Source of the DNA: Cohnella herbarum
GTDB lineage: Bacteria > Bacillota > Bacilli > Paenibacillales > Paenibacillaceae
DNA: 64,000 nucleotides
Assembly (NCBI RefSeq): GCF_012849095.1
Contig: NZ_CP051680.1
Location: 5,828,001-5,892,000, forward strand
Direction of reading: 5' to 3'
Part shown: positions 52,481-62,022 of the stretch, one piece after another
How positions within the stretch are numbered: position 1 is the first letter of the stretch
Layout: each line of letters begins with the position of its first letter
The notes under the pieces: generated by a model
The model's database searches: none
Told to the model about the DNA's origin: nothing
The model's input: the letters and a program-made list of their open reading frames with translations, nothing else
Made by a program: the position numbers and the translations under genes

Positions 52481-52933
52481 GTTACTCATCCTTTCAAGGG
52501 TGTGTTGGATTAATTGCATTTTATACGATTAATAACATAATAAATAATATATATTGAAGTATTAGATTAATAACCTTTAGGTTATAAGTAGAAGGCGAAG
52601 GGAATGAAAACGGCTTCAACTCCAGTACTTTCGGGATTTTCTCACCGACTACTTCATCGACGCTCGCAACAGCCACGCTCTTTCTACCCGCGCATGACCT
52701 CATACCCCCGTCGACTTCCACATCCGCAAGGAAACAAGTCAATAAAAGAAAAGAAAGTCACCGAATGCGATTGCCTACGCTTTGTTCCTGCTATTAATCT
52801 TAATAAAAGGAGCGATATCTACGGGGTACGATATTCCAGGACATTTTCCGGGACGGACGGTTAATACATGAATAGAATGGATAAACATATGTATATCTAG
52901 GTGTAGGGAGGTGTGGTATGATTGGAGCATAAA
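52481..52933. other. Intergenic stretch with ATAACC-TTTA-GGTTAT palindrome
   Basis: The AT-rich left part carries a perfect 6+4+6 palindrome at 52570-52585, 90 bases upstream of the oxidoreductase start, a candidate operator. The remainder (52600-52900) has short open frames on both strands that resemble nothing recognised. GGGAGGTG at 52909 precedes a 4-codon frame (ATG ATT GGA GCA TAA) that ends just before the antitoxin start. Confidence 0.4.
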
Positions 52934-53278
52934 ATGAACGAGGGGTTAAAGCCTATGACGTTACTCGATTCAGTTCTCGGCGGTGGGAAAGTCGGCAAGT
53001 GGGGAAACAGCCTAGGCATTCGAATTCCCTCAGAGGTCATGAAACTGGCGAAGATCAAAGAAGGTGCGGAACTAGACTTCTTTCTTTCCACGGATGGCGA
53101 CGTCGTCATGCGGTTAAAGAAAACCGAAGACGACTTAGTTGGCGGAATCGACCGCGAATTTTATACGAGCCTGTTGAACAAAATGCGAGCGAGTGTGACT
53201 CCTGACATGCAGGCACATGAAGAATTCGGCACGGCGCTCGTCGGCGCTGAACGGTTTGACGATGGAGGAGACTATTAG
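52934..53278 (+). CDS. AbrB/MazE-type antitoxin
   Basis: 114 residues. SpoVT-AbrB swapped-hairpin DNA-binding domain: GKVGKWGNSLGIRIPSEVMKLAKIKEGAELDFFL. The acidic C-terminal tail (DMQAHEEFGTALVGAERFDDGG) would bind and inhibit the toxin. ATG 52934 has GGAG 7 bases before; an in-frame TTG lies at 52922. Followed after 3 bases by the MazF-like gene. Expected to repress its own operon. Confidence 0.87.
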   Translation: MNEGLKPMTLLDSVLGGGKVGKWGNSLGIRIPSEVMKLAKIKEGAELDFFLSTDGDVVMRLKKTEDDLVGGIDREFYTSLLNKMRASVTPDMQAHEEFGTALVGAERFDDGGDY

Positions 53279-53281
53279 CGC

Positions 53282-53671
53282 ATGTCGATAACAGGAACCG
53301 TAGAACGTGGAAGCATCGTCTGGATGAATTTTGAACCGCAAGCCGGTCACGAGCAATCCTTATGGCGTGCAGCACTCATACTTTCTGACGGACTCATTCA
53401 TCCCACTGTCGCTCCTGTCGCCGTCGTTGTGCCGATTACTAATCAAGCTAAGGGGTTACCGTTTGAGACTCCCGTTCCTGCAGGAATTCCAATCAACGGG
53501 GCTCTCATTGGGAAACCAAATCTTATACAACTTACCGGTGTTGCACTTCCATTTCAGGAAAAAGCCATTGATCTGGGGGCACGCGATGCGACGGTTATTG
53601 GGAAGATCGATCGGACTCATCCGTTCTATAGGGCAGTCGAGCAGAAGGTCATTGCCATTATAATTGGATAA
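53282..53671 (+). CDS. PemK/MazF-family endoribonuclease toxin
   Basis: 129 residues. MazF pattern: VERGSIVWMNFEPQAGHEQSLWRAALILSD, VVPITNQAKGLPFETPVP, GKPNLIQLTGVALPF. Most MazF proteins have the motif GHEQ.GRRPALVLS; here SLWRAALILS keeps the Arg. Likely a ribosome-independent mRNA interferase neutralised by the upstream antitoxin. The operon ends at a strong terminator. Confidence 0.88.
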   Translation: MSITGTVERGSIVWMNFEPQAGHEQSLWRAALILSDGLIHPTVAPVAVVVPITNQAKGLPFETPVPAGIPINGALIGKPNLIQLTGVALPFQEKAIDLGARDATVIGKIDRTHPFYRAVEQKVIAIIIG

Positions 53672-53673
53672 GA

Positions 53674-53715
53674 AAAAACGAGTACTGCTGTCACAAGACG
53701 GCGGTACTCGTTTTT
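53674..53715. terminator. Bidirectional terminator
   Basis: AAAAACGAGTAC.GC.GTC/GAC.GCGGTACTCGTTTTT hairpin, T runs on both sides, between the toxin gene and the convergent ABC transporter operon. Confidence 0.88.
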
Positions 53716-53723
53716 CAAGTAAA

Positions 53724-54593
53724 TCAACCCTTAACGGCGCCAGCAACCATACCCTGCATGATGTGTTTCTGGAAGATCAAGTAGACGATGATGGTCGGAA
53801 CAACCGAGATGGCGAGCGCGGCCATCGTCAATTTGTAGTCGGTCATGTAACCGGTGGAGAACATGGATAGACTGAGCGGCAGCGTCTTCAGGGCAGGCTT
53901 GCTGATGAAGACGAGCGCGAACGAGAACTCGTTCCAGTAACGTAGGAAAGCGAGTATCGCAACGGTGGACAATGCCGGAAGGGACAGCGGGAGCATGATT
54001 TTGCGGAAGATGCCCCAGTAGCCGGTGCCGTCGATCATAGCGGCTTCCTCGATATCCTTCGGGAAGGTGTTCATGTACGCTTGCACGATAAAAATCGCGA
54101 TAGGCAGCTCGAACGCGACATAAGGCAGAATAAGCGCCCAGTAAGTGTTGAGAAGATGAACCTTGTTCATCAAGATGAAGAGCGGAACGAGCGTGCTGTG
54201 AATCGGAATCAGCATCCCGAGCAGGAACAAGCCCATCACGACAAGTTTAAGCTTAAATTTAAAACGCGACAGAACGTAAGCCGCCAGAGCTCCGACTATG
54301 AGCGTTACGACAAGCGCAACGACCGTGACGATGACGGAGTTGACCATCGCGAGTCCCATGTCGGATACTTCCCACGCGCGGGCGAAGTTGTCCCATTGCC
54401 AGTCGGCCGGCAACTGGAACGGACGGCTAAAAAATTCATCGTTCGTCTTAAACGCGCTCATGAACAACCAAAACAAAGGATAAAGCGTGACGAGAGCGTA
54501 AATCAACATCAGCAGGTTTACGCCCCCGACCCGCCATTTGCGCACACCCTTACCGGAGGAGGATGCGCTGCTTGAATAGCTTGTTGCTTTCAT
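53724..54593 (-). CDS. Carbohydrate ABC transporter permease (MalG-type)
   Basis: 289 residues with six membrane helices. The EAA loop EEAAMIDGTGYWGIFRKIMLPLS contacts the ATPase. Full length, CUT1 family. Partner permease 15 bases upstream. No ATPase gene in the operon, so a shared MsmX-type ATPase is expected, as in Bacillales. Last gene of the YesM-YesN-binding protein-permease-permease series. Confidence 0.92.
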   Translation of the reverse strand: MKATSYSSSASSSGKGVRKWRVGGVNLLMLIYALVTLYPLFWLFMSAFKTNDEFFSRPFQLPADWQWDNFARAWEVSDMGLAMVNSVIVTVVALVVTLIVGALAAYVLSRFKFKLKLVVMGLFLLGMLIPIHSTLVPLFILMNKVHLLNTYWALILPYVAFELPIAIFIVQAYMNTFPKDIEEAAMIDGTGYWGIFRKIMLPLSLPALSTVAILAFLRYWNEFSFALVFISKPALKTLPLSLSMFSTGYMTDYKLTMAALAISVVPTIIVYLIFQKHIMQGMVAGAVKG

Positions 54594-54608
54594 GATCAGT
54601 TCCTCCCC

Positions 54609-55484
54609 TTAACGATATTCTTTTTTCATCAAGTACTGACTGCCCGCGATCAAGATGAGGCTCAAAATAATAATGGTCGTGGATACCGCGCTACCGTACC
54701 CGAAGCGGTAAATGGCGAACGTATTGTTGTACATATAGGACGCGAGCACCTCGGTCGAATGAGCGGGTCCGCCTCCGGTCATGATATAGATGAGGTCGAA
54801 GGCTTTTAAGCTACCGGAAATACAGAGCACGATAACGACTTTGATTGTATCCCAGATCATCGGAAGCGTAATGGAGAACAGCTTGCGCGACCCGTCTACG
54901 CCGTCGATCTTGGCCGCATCGTCGATTTCGCTCGGAATATTTTGCAACGCGGCGATAAAAATAATCAAATACGGACCGATATAGTTCCAGATAATCGGCA
55001 CCATGATCGAGAACATAGAGATATCCGGATCGGCCAGCCACAGCTGCTTCCACGAGGATAGGCCCAGTGCATCCAATAGGAAGTTCAGAATTCCGATTTC
55101 CGGATGATAAATGTAACCCCAGATGATCCCCACGACGACCGAGGAAAGCACCATCGGCATGAACACCGCGGAACGGATGAACTTGTGGAACCAACTGTTT
55201 TTGAGCAGCAGCAAAGCCAAAATCAAAGCAATCGGCACCTGACCGAAGACGGACGCCGCCACTACGAGCATGTTGTTCTTAAAGGAAAGCCAGAATATAG
55301 GATCCTGGATCGCTTCCAGGTAATTTCCGAAGCCAATGAATTTCGCCGCGCCAATGCCTTTCCAATCAAAGAGACCGTAGTATGCCGACCAACAGATCGG
55401 GATAATAACGAAAATGACGAATAGAAGTAATGCGGGAGTAAGCGCTAACGCGATAAAACTTCTCATGCGGGCAGATGAAGTCAT
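54609..55484 (-). CDS. Carbohydrate ABC transporter permease (MalF/UgpA-type)
   Basis: 291 residues, six membrane helices. EAA-loop IDDAAKIDGVDGSRKLFSITLP; TGGGPAHSTEVLASYMY near the C-terminus is typical of the MalF/UgpA side. ATG 55484 follows AAAGGAG at 6 bases; further upstream in-frame codons lack a site. Forms the membrane channel with the next permease. Confidence 0.92.
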   Translation of the reverse strand: MTSSARMRSFIALALTPALLLFVIFVIIPICWSAYYGLFDWKGIGAAKFIGFGNYLEAIQDPIFWLSFKNNMLVVAASVFGQVPIALILALLLLKNSWFHKFIRSAVFMPMVLSSVVVGIIWGYIYHPEIGILNFLLDALGLSSWKQLWLADPDISMFSIMVPIIWNYIGPYLIIFIAALQNIPSEIDDAAKIDGVDGSRKLFSITLPMIWDTIKVVIVLCISGSLKAFDLIYIMTGGGPAHSTEVLASYMYNNTFAIYRFGYGSAVSTTIIILSLILIAGSQYLMKKEYR

Positions 55485-55705
55485 ACTGAGCTCCTTTCTT
55501 AATGATTCAGACTTTATATGTTTCACGCAATACGTATCTGAATCATTTCCGACATAAACATTCACCGCCATCCCTAAGGACGGCGATAGCTGTTTATGCT
55601 TATCCAGAAGGTAGGACGGTTCCAGCCCTCCCGCTTAGAGGAGAACTGAAACCGCGACAGGCTGCTGTTTAATGAGTGCCTCTGCTTTCGGTCTCTCCGG
55701 TTACG

Positions 55706-57028
55706 TTACTTGCCAAGCGACTTGGCTTGCGCCTCTTGAATTTTCTTCGCGATATCTTCCGCTTTGCCGCCCATTAGCAGCTCTTGAAGTCCGTTATTCA
55801 CGGCTTCCGCGCCTGCGGAAGTCATAACGCCGTCATATACGGGAGTCATCTTCACGGTATTCAGAAGCTCGTATACTTTCGAGAAGATCGGAGTGACTTT
55901 GCTCTTATCGAGTTCGACTTTATAGCTGACCAACTGGTTGCTTTCCAGTACGCGCTTCTGCGCTTCGGGGCCTGCCATGGCGAGCATGAGCTCGAATGCG
56001 GCTTCTTTCTTGGCGCCCGTCGCGTTTTTGCCGAGACCAAGACCTGTTCCGACTACGCCGGACAGCGTGTTCGGATCGCCTTTGCCTCCAGGGATGGAAG
56101 GAAGTACGGTAGCGCCCATTTGAGCTTTGGCTTCATCGGTCGCGTTAGCCGCGAAGTTCGTCAACGCCCAGCCGCCGTCGATCATGAAAGCGGATTTGCC
56201 TTGCGCGAACATTTGCTCCATTTGCGTATTGTCGATCGCGTTGAATCCGGGTTGGAACGCGCCTGCTTTTTCGAGATCCTGCAAGTATTGAAGCGATTGT
56301 ACGAATTGCGGGTCGGTGAAGCTCGCGCCGTCTTGGGCGGCTGCTTTCAAGAACCATTCCGTGCCGGTCACGCGGTCGGCCAGCGAGCTGAGAATGCTCG
56401 ATTGCGCTAGCCAGGAGGCTTTGTTGCCCAATGCGATCGGCGTGATGTTCTTCCCTTTGAACACTTCGACGGTTTTCAGTAATTCGTCCCACGTTTTAGG
56501 AACCTGTACTCCGTTCGCGTCTAGAATCGATTGGTTATAGAACAAGATCGAAGTCGGACTTAGGGCAATCGGAGCGCTGTAAATGTTGTTATCGATCGTG
56601 AAGCCGTCGAACGATCCCGGCAAGAAGCCGTTTTTCCATTCCGTCTCTTTGTCGAGCAATTCGTTAATCGGCTGAATCATCCCGCCTGCTTGGAATTCCT
56701 TCGTCATAATGCCCGGCCACATGACGAACAGATCCGGCATTTCGTTAGCGGCCGCAACCGTTTTGAGACGCGTTCTATAGCCGTCCGGCGGAATCGCCTG
56801 AATATCAAGCTCGATGTTCGTATGCTCTTTCTGGAATTCATCGATGATCGCACGCATTGTCGTGGCGCGTTGATCGTCGCCGGTGTAGTTGTGCCAGAGC
56901 GAAATTTTTACCTTTTCTTTGCCATCTTCCGTTTTCGCTCCGTTGCCGGAGTCTTTATTGCCGCATCCGGCCAAGAGGACCGATGCCGATACCGTAAGCG
57001 CCATAATAGCGGAAAGTGATTTTTTCAT
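55706..57028 (-). CDS. Sugar-binding lipoprotein of ABC transporter
   Basis: 440 residues. Lipoprotein signal with lipobox LLAGC (Cys about 22) and a Gly/Asp/Lys-rich tether. SBP_bac_1 fold: SLWHNYTGDDQR, PDLFVMWPGIMTKEF, KSAFMIDGGWALTNF. Anchored outside the membrane, it captures an oligosaccharide for the two permeases. The specific sugar cannot be read from sequence. A 221-base gap with a weak hairpin separates it from the permeases. TATACT lies at 57065-57060 upstream. Confidence 0.92.
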   Translation of the reverse strand: MKKSLSAIMALTVSASVLLAGCGNKDSGNGAKTEDGKEKVKISLWHNYTGDDQRATTMRAIIDEFQKEHTNIELDIQAIPPDGYRTRLKTVAAANEMPDLFVMWPGIMTKEFQAGGMIQPINELLDKETEWKNGFLPGSFDGFTIDNNIYSAPIALSPTSILFYNQSILDANGVQVPKTWDELLKTVEVFKGKNITPIALGNKASWLAQSSILSSLADRVTGTEWFLKAAAQDGASFTDPQFVQSLQYLQDLEKAGAFQPGFNAIDNTQMEQMFAQGKSAFMIDGGWALTNFAANATDEAKAQMGATVLPSIPGGKGDPNTLSGVVGTGLGLGKNATGAKKEAAFELMLAMAGPEAQKRVLESNQLVSYKVELDKSKVTPIFSKVYELLNTVKMTPVYDGVMTSAGAEAVNNGLQELLMGGKAEDIAKKIQEAQAKSLGK

Positions 57029-57122
57029 GTTTATGACCTCCCTGTTTTAACTGCACTCTCAGTATAGGGCGTCCTTTTTCGAATAGGCAGGGGACAGAAA
57101 TCGGGTTTAGGGTGGGTAAAAA

Positions 57123-58670
57123 TCAGTTGTTCTCCCTATACTCCGAAGGCGTCTTCCCCGAAGTCTTCTTGAATAGCTGGCTGAAATACTTCACGTCCTC
57201 GTACCCGACATGCCGCGCGATCTCGCTGATCTTCATCGGCGATTGGCTTAGGAGTTCCATTGCGCGTCTCATGCGCTCTCGCGTGACGAACTCGATATAG
57301 GTCAGGCCCGTTTCCCGTTTGAACACTTCGCTAAAATGGTTCGGGTTCAAATGGACATGCTTGGCGACCTGTTGCAAAGTCAGATTGTTGTCCAAATGCT
57401 CGCCGATGTATATCATCGCGCGTTTAATATAATTGACCCGCTCGCCTGCCGCCAACTCCCGGTACTTGTCCATTAACGATTGCAGATGCTTGTACAGCGT
57501 TTCGTCCGGCCGCTCCGCCACGTCGTCCGATTGTTGCAGCAGCCGCGCGGGAAGCGCCTCCTCTCCTCCCGGCGCCTGGATCGCTCGCAACCGTTCAAGC
57601 CAGCGGTGTCCCGAAATCAGGAGCGAATTCAAATACGCCCGGAACGAACCCGGCGTAACCGAGGGATCCGCAAGATGGGCGCTTATCGTTTCGTTAACCC
57701 AATAGCGCAACTCGACGGGGTTGCCGGATTTCATGATCGAGATGAGCTGCTCCTCCTCTTCTTGAGAGGAAAGGGTTCTTCCGCCGGGGATTCCCTTGAC
57801 GTCCTCGTAGGTGACTAACCCTTCCCGGTTGGCGAACCATTTGAACGAATAGACGAATGAAGCTTCATCGTACGACTTTTTTAAATCCCGTATATTCGGC
57901 ACGCTGCAGCCAGCGGCAATGAATAATCGGCATTTCAGCTTCCGGCCTATCCGGTCGAATTCCAGCTTTACCTTCTGAAGGTCGATGGCTTCCCGTTCTT
58001 GACTTAGAACGAGTAGAACATAGTCTTTGCGCAACAGAGTTTCTCCGTTAAACAATTCTCCGACCATGTTCTCGACCGCAAAATGGAGAGAGTTCGCGTA
58101 AATCGTAGCTTCGTCCCAACCGGTAGCGGCGATGATGAACACTTGGAACGACGCGTTATTCGCCCGAAGCTTAGGTAAGAGTTGCGGAATTTGCTCTACG
58201 GATTGCGCGTTTAAGCGCCCCTCCATCACAAGCTGTTCCAACAGGCTGTCGCGGAAAGCCGTCTGTTGGATGTGGCCTTGCTTCAGCGTTGCCCAACGGT
58301 CCAACAGCCGTTGTTTGGCTTTCATGGCGGCTTTGATGATTTCCTGCGGCGGGCTCGTCTTGAGCAAATAGTCGCCGACTCCCTCGCGGATGGCCTGCTG
58401 CGTGTAGCTGAAGTCGTCATAGCCGGTCAAGATGATGATTTCCGTATCCGGGAGAAGCAGCTTGACCTCGGCGGCCAGCTCCAAGCCGCTCTTGCCGGTC
58501 ATGCGAATGTCCGTCAGCAAGATGTGCGGACGTTCATGCGGAATACGCGCCAGCGCTTCCTCTGCGGAAACCGCAGGATTAAGCAATTCGAAGCCGAGCT
58601 CCCGCCAATTGATTACGGTGCTGAGTCCGGTACGGATAATGACTTCGTCGTCTACGATAAGAACTTTCAT
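57123..58670 (-). CDS. YesN-type response regulator (receiver plus AraC HTH)
   Basis: 515 residues. CheY-like receiver (about 1-120; VDDE acidic pocket, phosphoacceptor Asp in LLTDIRMTGKSG about 55, Thr in LTGYDDF, Lys in LLKTSPP). A long middle region and C-terminal double AraC helix-turn-helix (about 415-515: TLQQVAKHVHLNPNHFSEVF, ISEIARHVGYEDVKYFSQLF). Overlaps yesM-like gene by 4 bp. Likely activates the adjacent sugar transporter operon. Confidence 0.93.
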   Translation of the reverse strand: MKVLIVDDEVIIRTGLSTVINWRELGFELLNPAVSAEEALARIPHERPHILLTDIRMTGKSGLELAAEVKLLLPDTEIIILTGYDDFSYTQQAIREGVGDYLLKTSPPQEIIKAAMKAKQRLLDRWATLKQGHIQQTAFRDSLLEQLVMEGRLNAQSVEQIPQLLPKLRANNASFQVFIIAATGWDEATIYANSLHFAVENMVGELFNGETLLRKDYVLLVLSQEREAIDLQKVKLEFDRIGRKLKCRLFIAAGCSVPNIRDLKKSYDEASFVYSFKWFANREGLVTYEDVKGIPGGRTLSSQEEEEQLISIMKSGNPVELRYWVNETISAHLADPSVTPGSFRAYLNSLLISGHRWLERLRAIQAPGGEEALPARLLQQSDDVAERPDETLYKHLQSLMDKYRELAAGERVNYIKRAMIYIGEHLDNNLTLQQVAKHVHLNPNHFSEVFKRETGLTYIEFVTRERMRRAMELLSQSPMKISEIARHVGYEDVKYFSQLFKKTSGKTPSEYRENN

Positions 58671-60436
58671 GATTGGTCTTCCTCCAATAGGGGCAGCGTG
58701 AACGTGATTCGCGTTCCGAAGTTTTCCGTGCTTTCGATTTTAAGGCCTGCCTCGTTCCCGTAGTGGAGAAGAAGCCTTTGATGCACGTTTCGCAACCCGT
58801 AGCTTCCATGAGCAATGGCATCGCGGTCATCGGGATTGGACGGGTTAAGCAGGCCGATGATTTCGCGGAGCTTGTCCGGGGGCATGCCGATCCCGGTATC
58901 GTCGACCACGAACGTCATCGTCGTTTTGTTCCTAACGGCATGAATATGGATGATGCCTTTGCCGTCTTTCTTGAGGATTCCGTGGATAAGCGAATTTTCG
59001 ATCAGCGGCTGAAGCAGCAGCTTAAGCATCAGGTTGTCGTTCATGGCGGGATCGACGAAGAAATGGATCTCGAATTTGTCCGGGTAACGGATGGATTGAA
59101 TATTCGCGTAATGCCGGGCATGGGTGATCTCTTGCGACACGGGGCAGTAGGGAGCCCCTTTGTTGAGGCTGAAGCGCAGGAAATCGCTTAGGCTTCCGAC
59201 CATGTCGGCCGTCTTCATGTCTTGATTCATTAAGGCCATCCAATGAATGGAGGATAACGTATTGTACAAGAAGTGAGGGTTGATCTGAGCTTGCAAAGCC
59301 AGCATGTCGGCTTCCTTCTTCAACGACTCGTTGTGCTTGACTTGCTCGGTTAGCCTATCGATGCGGCCGCCTAACTTGTTATAGCTGCGAACCAGCTGTC
59401 CGACCTCGTCCATGCTTTCCACGGGGTACGGCCGTATCGGCTCCTCCGGATGGGCATCCTTCAGAAAATACGTCAACATCAGCAACGGCCGGGTTACCTG
59501 CTTAACGAAGAATACGACGAGGAAAGCGATCAGCACGCCCGATATTCCGACGGACACAGCCGTTAATGCGAGGACGTAACGGTTCTGAGAACTATACTCG
59601 GCATACGGAATGACTCGGACCAGCGTCCAATTCACGTCCGGTATCGTGAGATAGAGGATCGTTTTTTTCGAAGCAGCTTTATCGTAATTGAAGGATCCGG
59701 TCGTTTCCGTAAAAGGATCGAGGTCGGGCAAGAAGTCCTGAATATAACCGTTCATCGGCTCAGGGGCTCCGCTAGACAGAATGCGTCCCTGCGAGTCGAC
59801 GAGCATCGTATAATCTTCGCCTCCGCTACCGGATTGCTTCAGAATTCGCAGGACGGATTGTTCGTTCAGGCTCATGACGAGCATGCCGATTTGCTCGAAC
59901 GTAAACATGTTGCGTACGGGGCGGACGAGCGAGATCACGCGCGTAATGCCAGAGATCGTACGGTTCTCGTACACGGAGCTCCACCATCTAGGGTTCGTAT
60001 CGAAATAGTCGGGAAACTTCTCGGTAATGTCGGATAGACCGGATTGCAGGATCGTCGTGTTGGATACCGGGTGCGACTGGTACTTCGGATAGATAGTGAT
60101 GTCGGATATGTAGGACTTGGAATAGACCAGGTTGGACAAAAACTCGATCATCAACGTTTGCTTGAGCGCATTGTCGCCTTTGTTGCTCAGATACTGCTGT
60201 ACTTCCTTGTTGCCGATCAGGAAGATGGACATGTTCTCGATGTCTTTGACGATGAATTCAAGGTTCGTCTCGATTTGCCTTAAGCTGCTTAGCCCCGATT
60301 GCTTCGTCTTTTCCTCGGTTAATTTGGAAGCCGTCGTGTACGAGAAAAAACCGAGAGACAGGAGAGGGAGAAGGATGGAGATCAATAGGAAAAAGGATAA
60401 CTTTCGATTGAGCGATCTTCTTAACCAGCGCGTCAT
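58667..60436 (-). CDS. YesM-type sensor histidine kinase
   Basis: 589 residues. TM1 about 13-35, extracytoplasmic dCache-type sensor, TM2 about 290-315, HAMP about 315-370, His-kinase domain with phosphoacceptor His in AQINPHFLYNTLSSIHWMA (about 392) and ATPase motifs QPLIENSLIHG (N box), DDTGIGM and GSYGLRNVHQRL. Membrane sensor of an extracellular sugar signal, pairing with the overlapping response regulator and the transporter downstream. Confidence 0.93.
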   Translation of the reverse strand: MTRWLRRSLNRKLSFFLLISILLPLLSLGFFSYTTASKLTEEKTKQSGLSSLRQIETNLEFIVKDIENMSIFLIGNKEVQQYLSNKGDNALKQTLMIEFLSNLVYSKSYISDITIYPKYQSHPVSNTTILQSGLSDITEKFPDYFDTNPRWWSSVYENRTISGITRVISLVRPVRNMFTFEQIGMLVMSLNEQSVLRILKQSGSGGEDYTMLVDSQGRILSSGAPEPMNGYIQDFLPDLDPFTETTGSFNYDKAASKKTILYLTIPDVNWTLVRVIPYAEYSSQNRYVLALTAVSVGISGVLIAFLVVFFVKQVTRPLLMLTYFLKDAHPEEPIRPYPVESMDEVGQLVRSYNKLGGRIDRLTEQVKHNESLKKEADMLALQAQINPHFLYNTLSSIHWMALMNQDMKTADMVGSLSDFLRFSLNKGAPYCPVSQEITHARHYANIQSIRYPDKFEIHFFVDPAMNDNLMLKLLLQPLIENSLIHGILKKDGKGIIHIHAVRNKTTMTFVVDDTGIGMPPDKLREIIGLLNPSNPDDRDAIAHGSYGLRNVHQRLLLHYGNEAGLKIESTENFGTRITFTLPLLEEDQS

Positions 60437-60571
60437 GAATTTCCTCCGTTAGCGATTGTCATTCGTACCCATAGCGTCTCTCATCCCGCCTTCGATTATG
60501 AAGGCGAACGAGAAGCAAATCTCCAAGATCTTAACATAATCCCTATCGCGTAAATAGGCGACAATAAATAA

Positions 60572-60612
60572 GAGCTAATCTTAGGGTCATATTAGACCGA
60601 TAAGATTAGCTC
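60572..60612 (-). terminator. Terminator after the SRPBCC gene
   Basis: GAGCTAATCTTA/TAAGATTAGCTC with inner GGTC/GACC; on the minus strand it is followed by TTATTTATT. Confidence 0.7.
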
Positions 60613-60638
60613 CATGAACGGCGCGCGAATTGCGTTTA

Positions 60639-61088
60639 TTACCAACCGTAATCAAGTGCTTTGCCCGACTCCGCGTAGGTCTTAATGTTGCTCAGGATGT
60701 AGGGCCAGTTTTCGGAAGTTCTTTCAAACGAAGGATGGTTGTCGGACCATTGATCGTTAACGAGCGTTAGTCTCGTGGTTCCGCCGACCGGCTCGAGCGT
60801 GATCGTGACGCGGGTTTGCAATCGCGCGTGGTCGGGGTTGTAGGAAGGCCCGGGATGTTCGGTAGTGCTGAATACTTTATTCGGTTCGAAGACAAGGATC
60901 GTACCGTAGACATGTACCGTTTCGTCGCCGTCGTTGCCCGGGCCTACGTATTCGTAAGAGCTGCCAACTTCGAAGGTCGAGAGCAAGGTGGAACCGAAGA
61001 ATATCGCTTTGGTCCCTTCGGGAGAGACGAGCGCCTGCCAGACCTTGTCCGGCGTAGCCCCGACGTATAACACGTATTTCAATTCCAT
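60639..61088 (-). CDS. SRPBCC (AHSA1-like) domain protein
   Basis: 149 residues of the START/SRPBCC helix-grip fold: VGATPDKVWQALVSPEGTKAIFFGS at the N-terminus, VTITLEPVGGTTRLTLVNDQW, then a C-terminal amphipathic helix (SENWPYILSNIKTYAESG). Such proteins bind hydrophobic ligands. Divergent from the AraC gene at 61192 with a 103-base gap, so it may be regulated by it. Role unknown. Confidence 0.88.
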   Translation of the reverse strand: MELKYVLYVGATPDKVWQALVSPEGTKAIFFGSTLLSTFEVGSSYEYVGPGNDGDETVHVYGTILVFEPNKVFSTTEHPGPSYNPDHARLQTRVTITLEPVGGTTRLTLVNDQWSDNHPSFERTSENWPYILSNIKTYAESGKALDYGW

Positions 61089-61191
61089 GAGCAGTTCCCC
61101 TTTCAGAACGTGATAGCTCTTATGATAGAATAGGGATAAACAAGAGTATTGTAAAAAAACGACAAGCGTAAACGGAAGGGGACCTCGATAC

Positions 61192-62022
61192 TTGGATCCT
61201 GTTGCCGATCATTCTACCAAAGGGATATTGCATGCCGATGCGGGGAGGCTGAAGTATAAGCTGTCCCGTTATGAACCCGCGGATGCGCTTCGGATTTATA
61301 TTCAACATTATTGGGCAGTCGAATGGGACCTTCGGGGTCAAGAGCCCTATCGCCAAACCGTACTTTCCCATCCCAACGTGAATCTGGTGTTCGAGCCGGA
61401 GCGCACACGGATTTATGGCATTTGGGAGAAAACATCGACGCAATTATTGGAAGGCCAGGGCAGCGTATTCGCCGTCAAATTTAATCCCGGCGGGTTCTAT
61501 CCGTTCTGGCGGCAGCCGCTTTCGGCGCTAACCCGCCGGTCGATCGCGTTGTCGGACGTATTCGGGGCGGAAGCCGGTTTGTTGGAGGCCGATATTCTTG
61601 CCGCTGCCGGAGATGCTGCCGCGCAGGTCGAACGAATTAACCGTTTTTTCCTTGCTCGCTTACCTGACGAAGACGAGAATGTAGAGTTGGTCAACGGAAT
61701 CGTAGCAGCGCTCGTCACGGATCTCGATATTCTGAAAGTCGAGCAGTTGGCCGATCGATTCGACCTAAGCGTTCGGACGTTGCAAAGGCTATTCGATCGT
61801 TACGTGGGCGTAAACCCGAAAGGGGTTATTCAGCGATTCCGGCTTCATGAAGCGGCCGAGCGGATCGAGCAAGGCGAAGCCGTCGATTGGCCCAAGCTGT
61901 CGCTCGATATGGGATATTTCGACCAAGCGCATTTCATTAAGGATTTCAAAGCATATTTGGGTAAAACGCCGGACGAATATATGCGATCAATCCCCAGTGC
62001 CAAGCCGGATAGCTTAAGATAA
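61192..62022 (+). CDS. AraC-family regulator with DUF6597 N-terminal domain
   Basis: 276 residues. N-terminal DUF6597 domain (about 30-130: YIQHYWAVEWDLRGQEPY, SVFAVKFNPGGFYPFW) and C-terminal AraC double helix-turn-helix (about 170-265: LKVEQLADRFDLSVRTLQRLF, LSLDMGYFDQAHFIKDFKAYLG). TTG start after GGAAGGGG. The 3' end overlaps the convergent AlkZ-like gene by 9 bp. The signal is unknown; the divergent SRPBCC gene is a candidate target. Confidence 0.87.
   Translation: MDPVADHSTKGILHADAGRLKYKLSRYEPADALRIYIQHYWAVEWDLRGQEPYRQTVLSHPNVNLVFEPERTRIYGIWEKTSTQLLEGQGSVFAVKFNPGGFYPFWRQPLSALTRRSIALSDVFGAEAGLLEADILAAAGDAAAQVERINRFFLARLPDEDENVELVNGIVAALVTDLDILKVEQLADRFDLSVRTLQRLFDRYVGVNPKGVIQRFRLHEAAERIEQGEAVDWPKLSLDMGYFDQAHFIKDFKAYLGKTPDEYMRSIPSAKPDSLR

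Noticed and set aside
52521..52742. 73-codon minus-strand frame upstream of the fused oxidoreductase
   Set aside because: No start signal or recognised domain; the C-terminal end is AT-rich promoter DNA.
55784..56410. 208-codon open frame antisense to the sugar-binding lipoprotein
   Set aside because: Arg/Gly/Val-rich shadow without motif or ribosome binding site.
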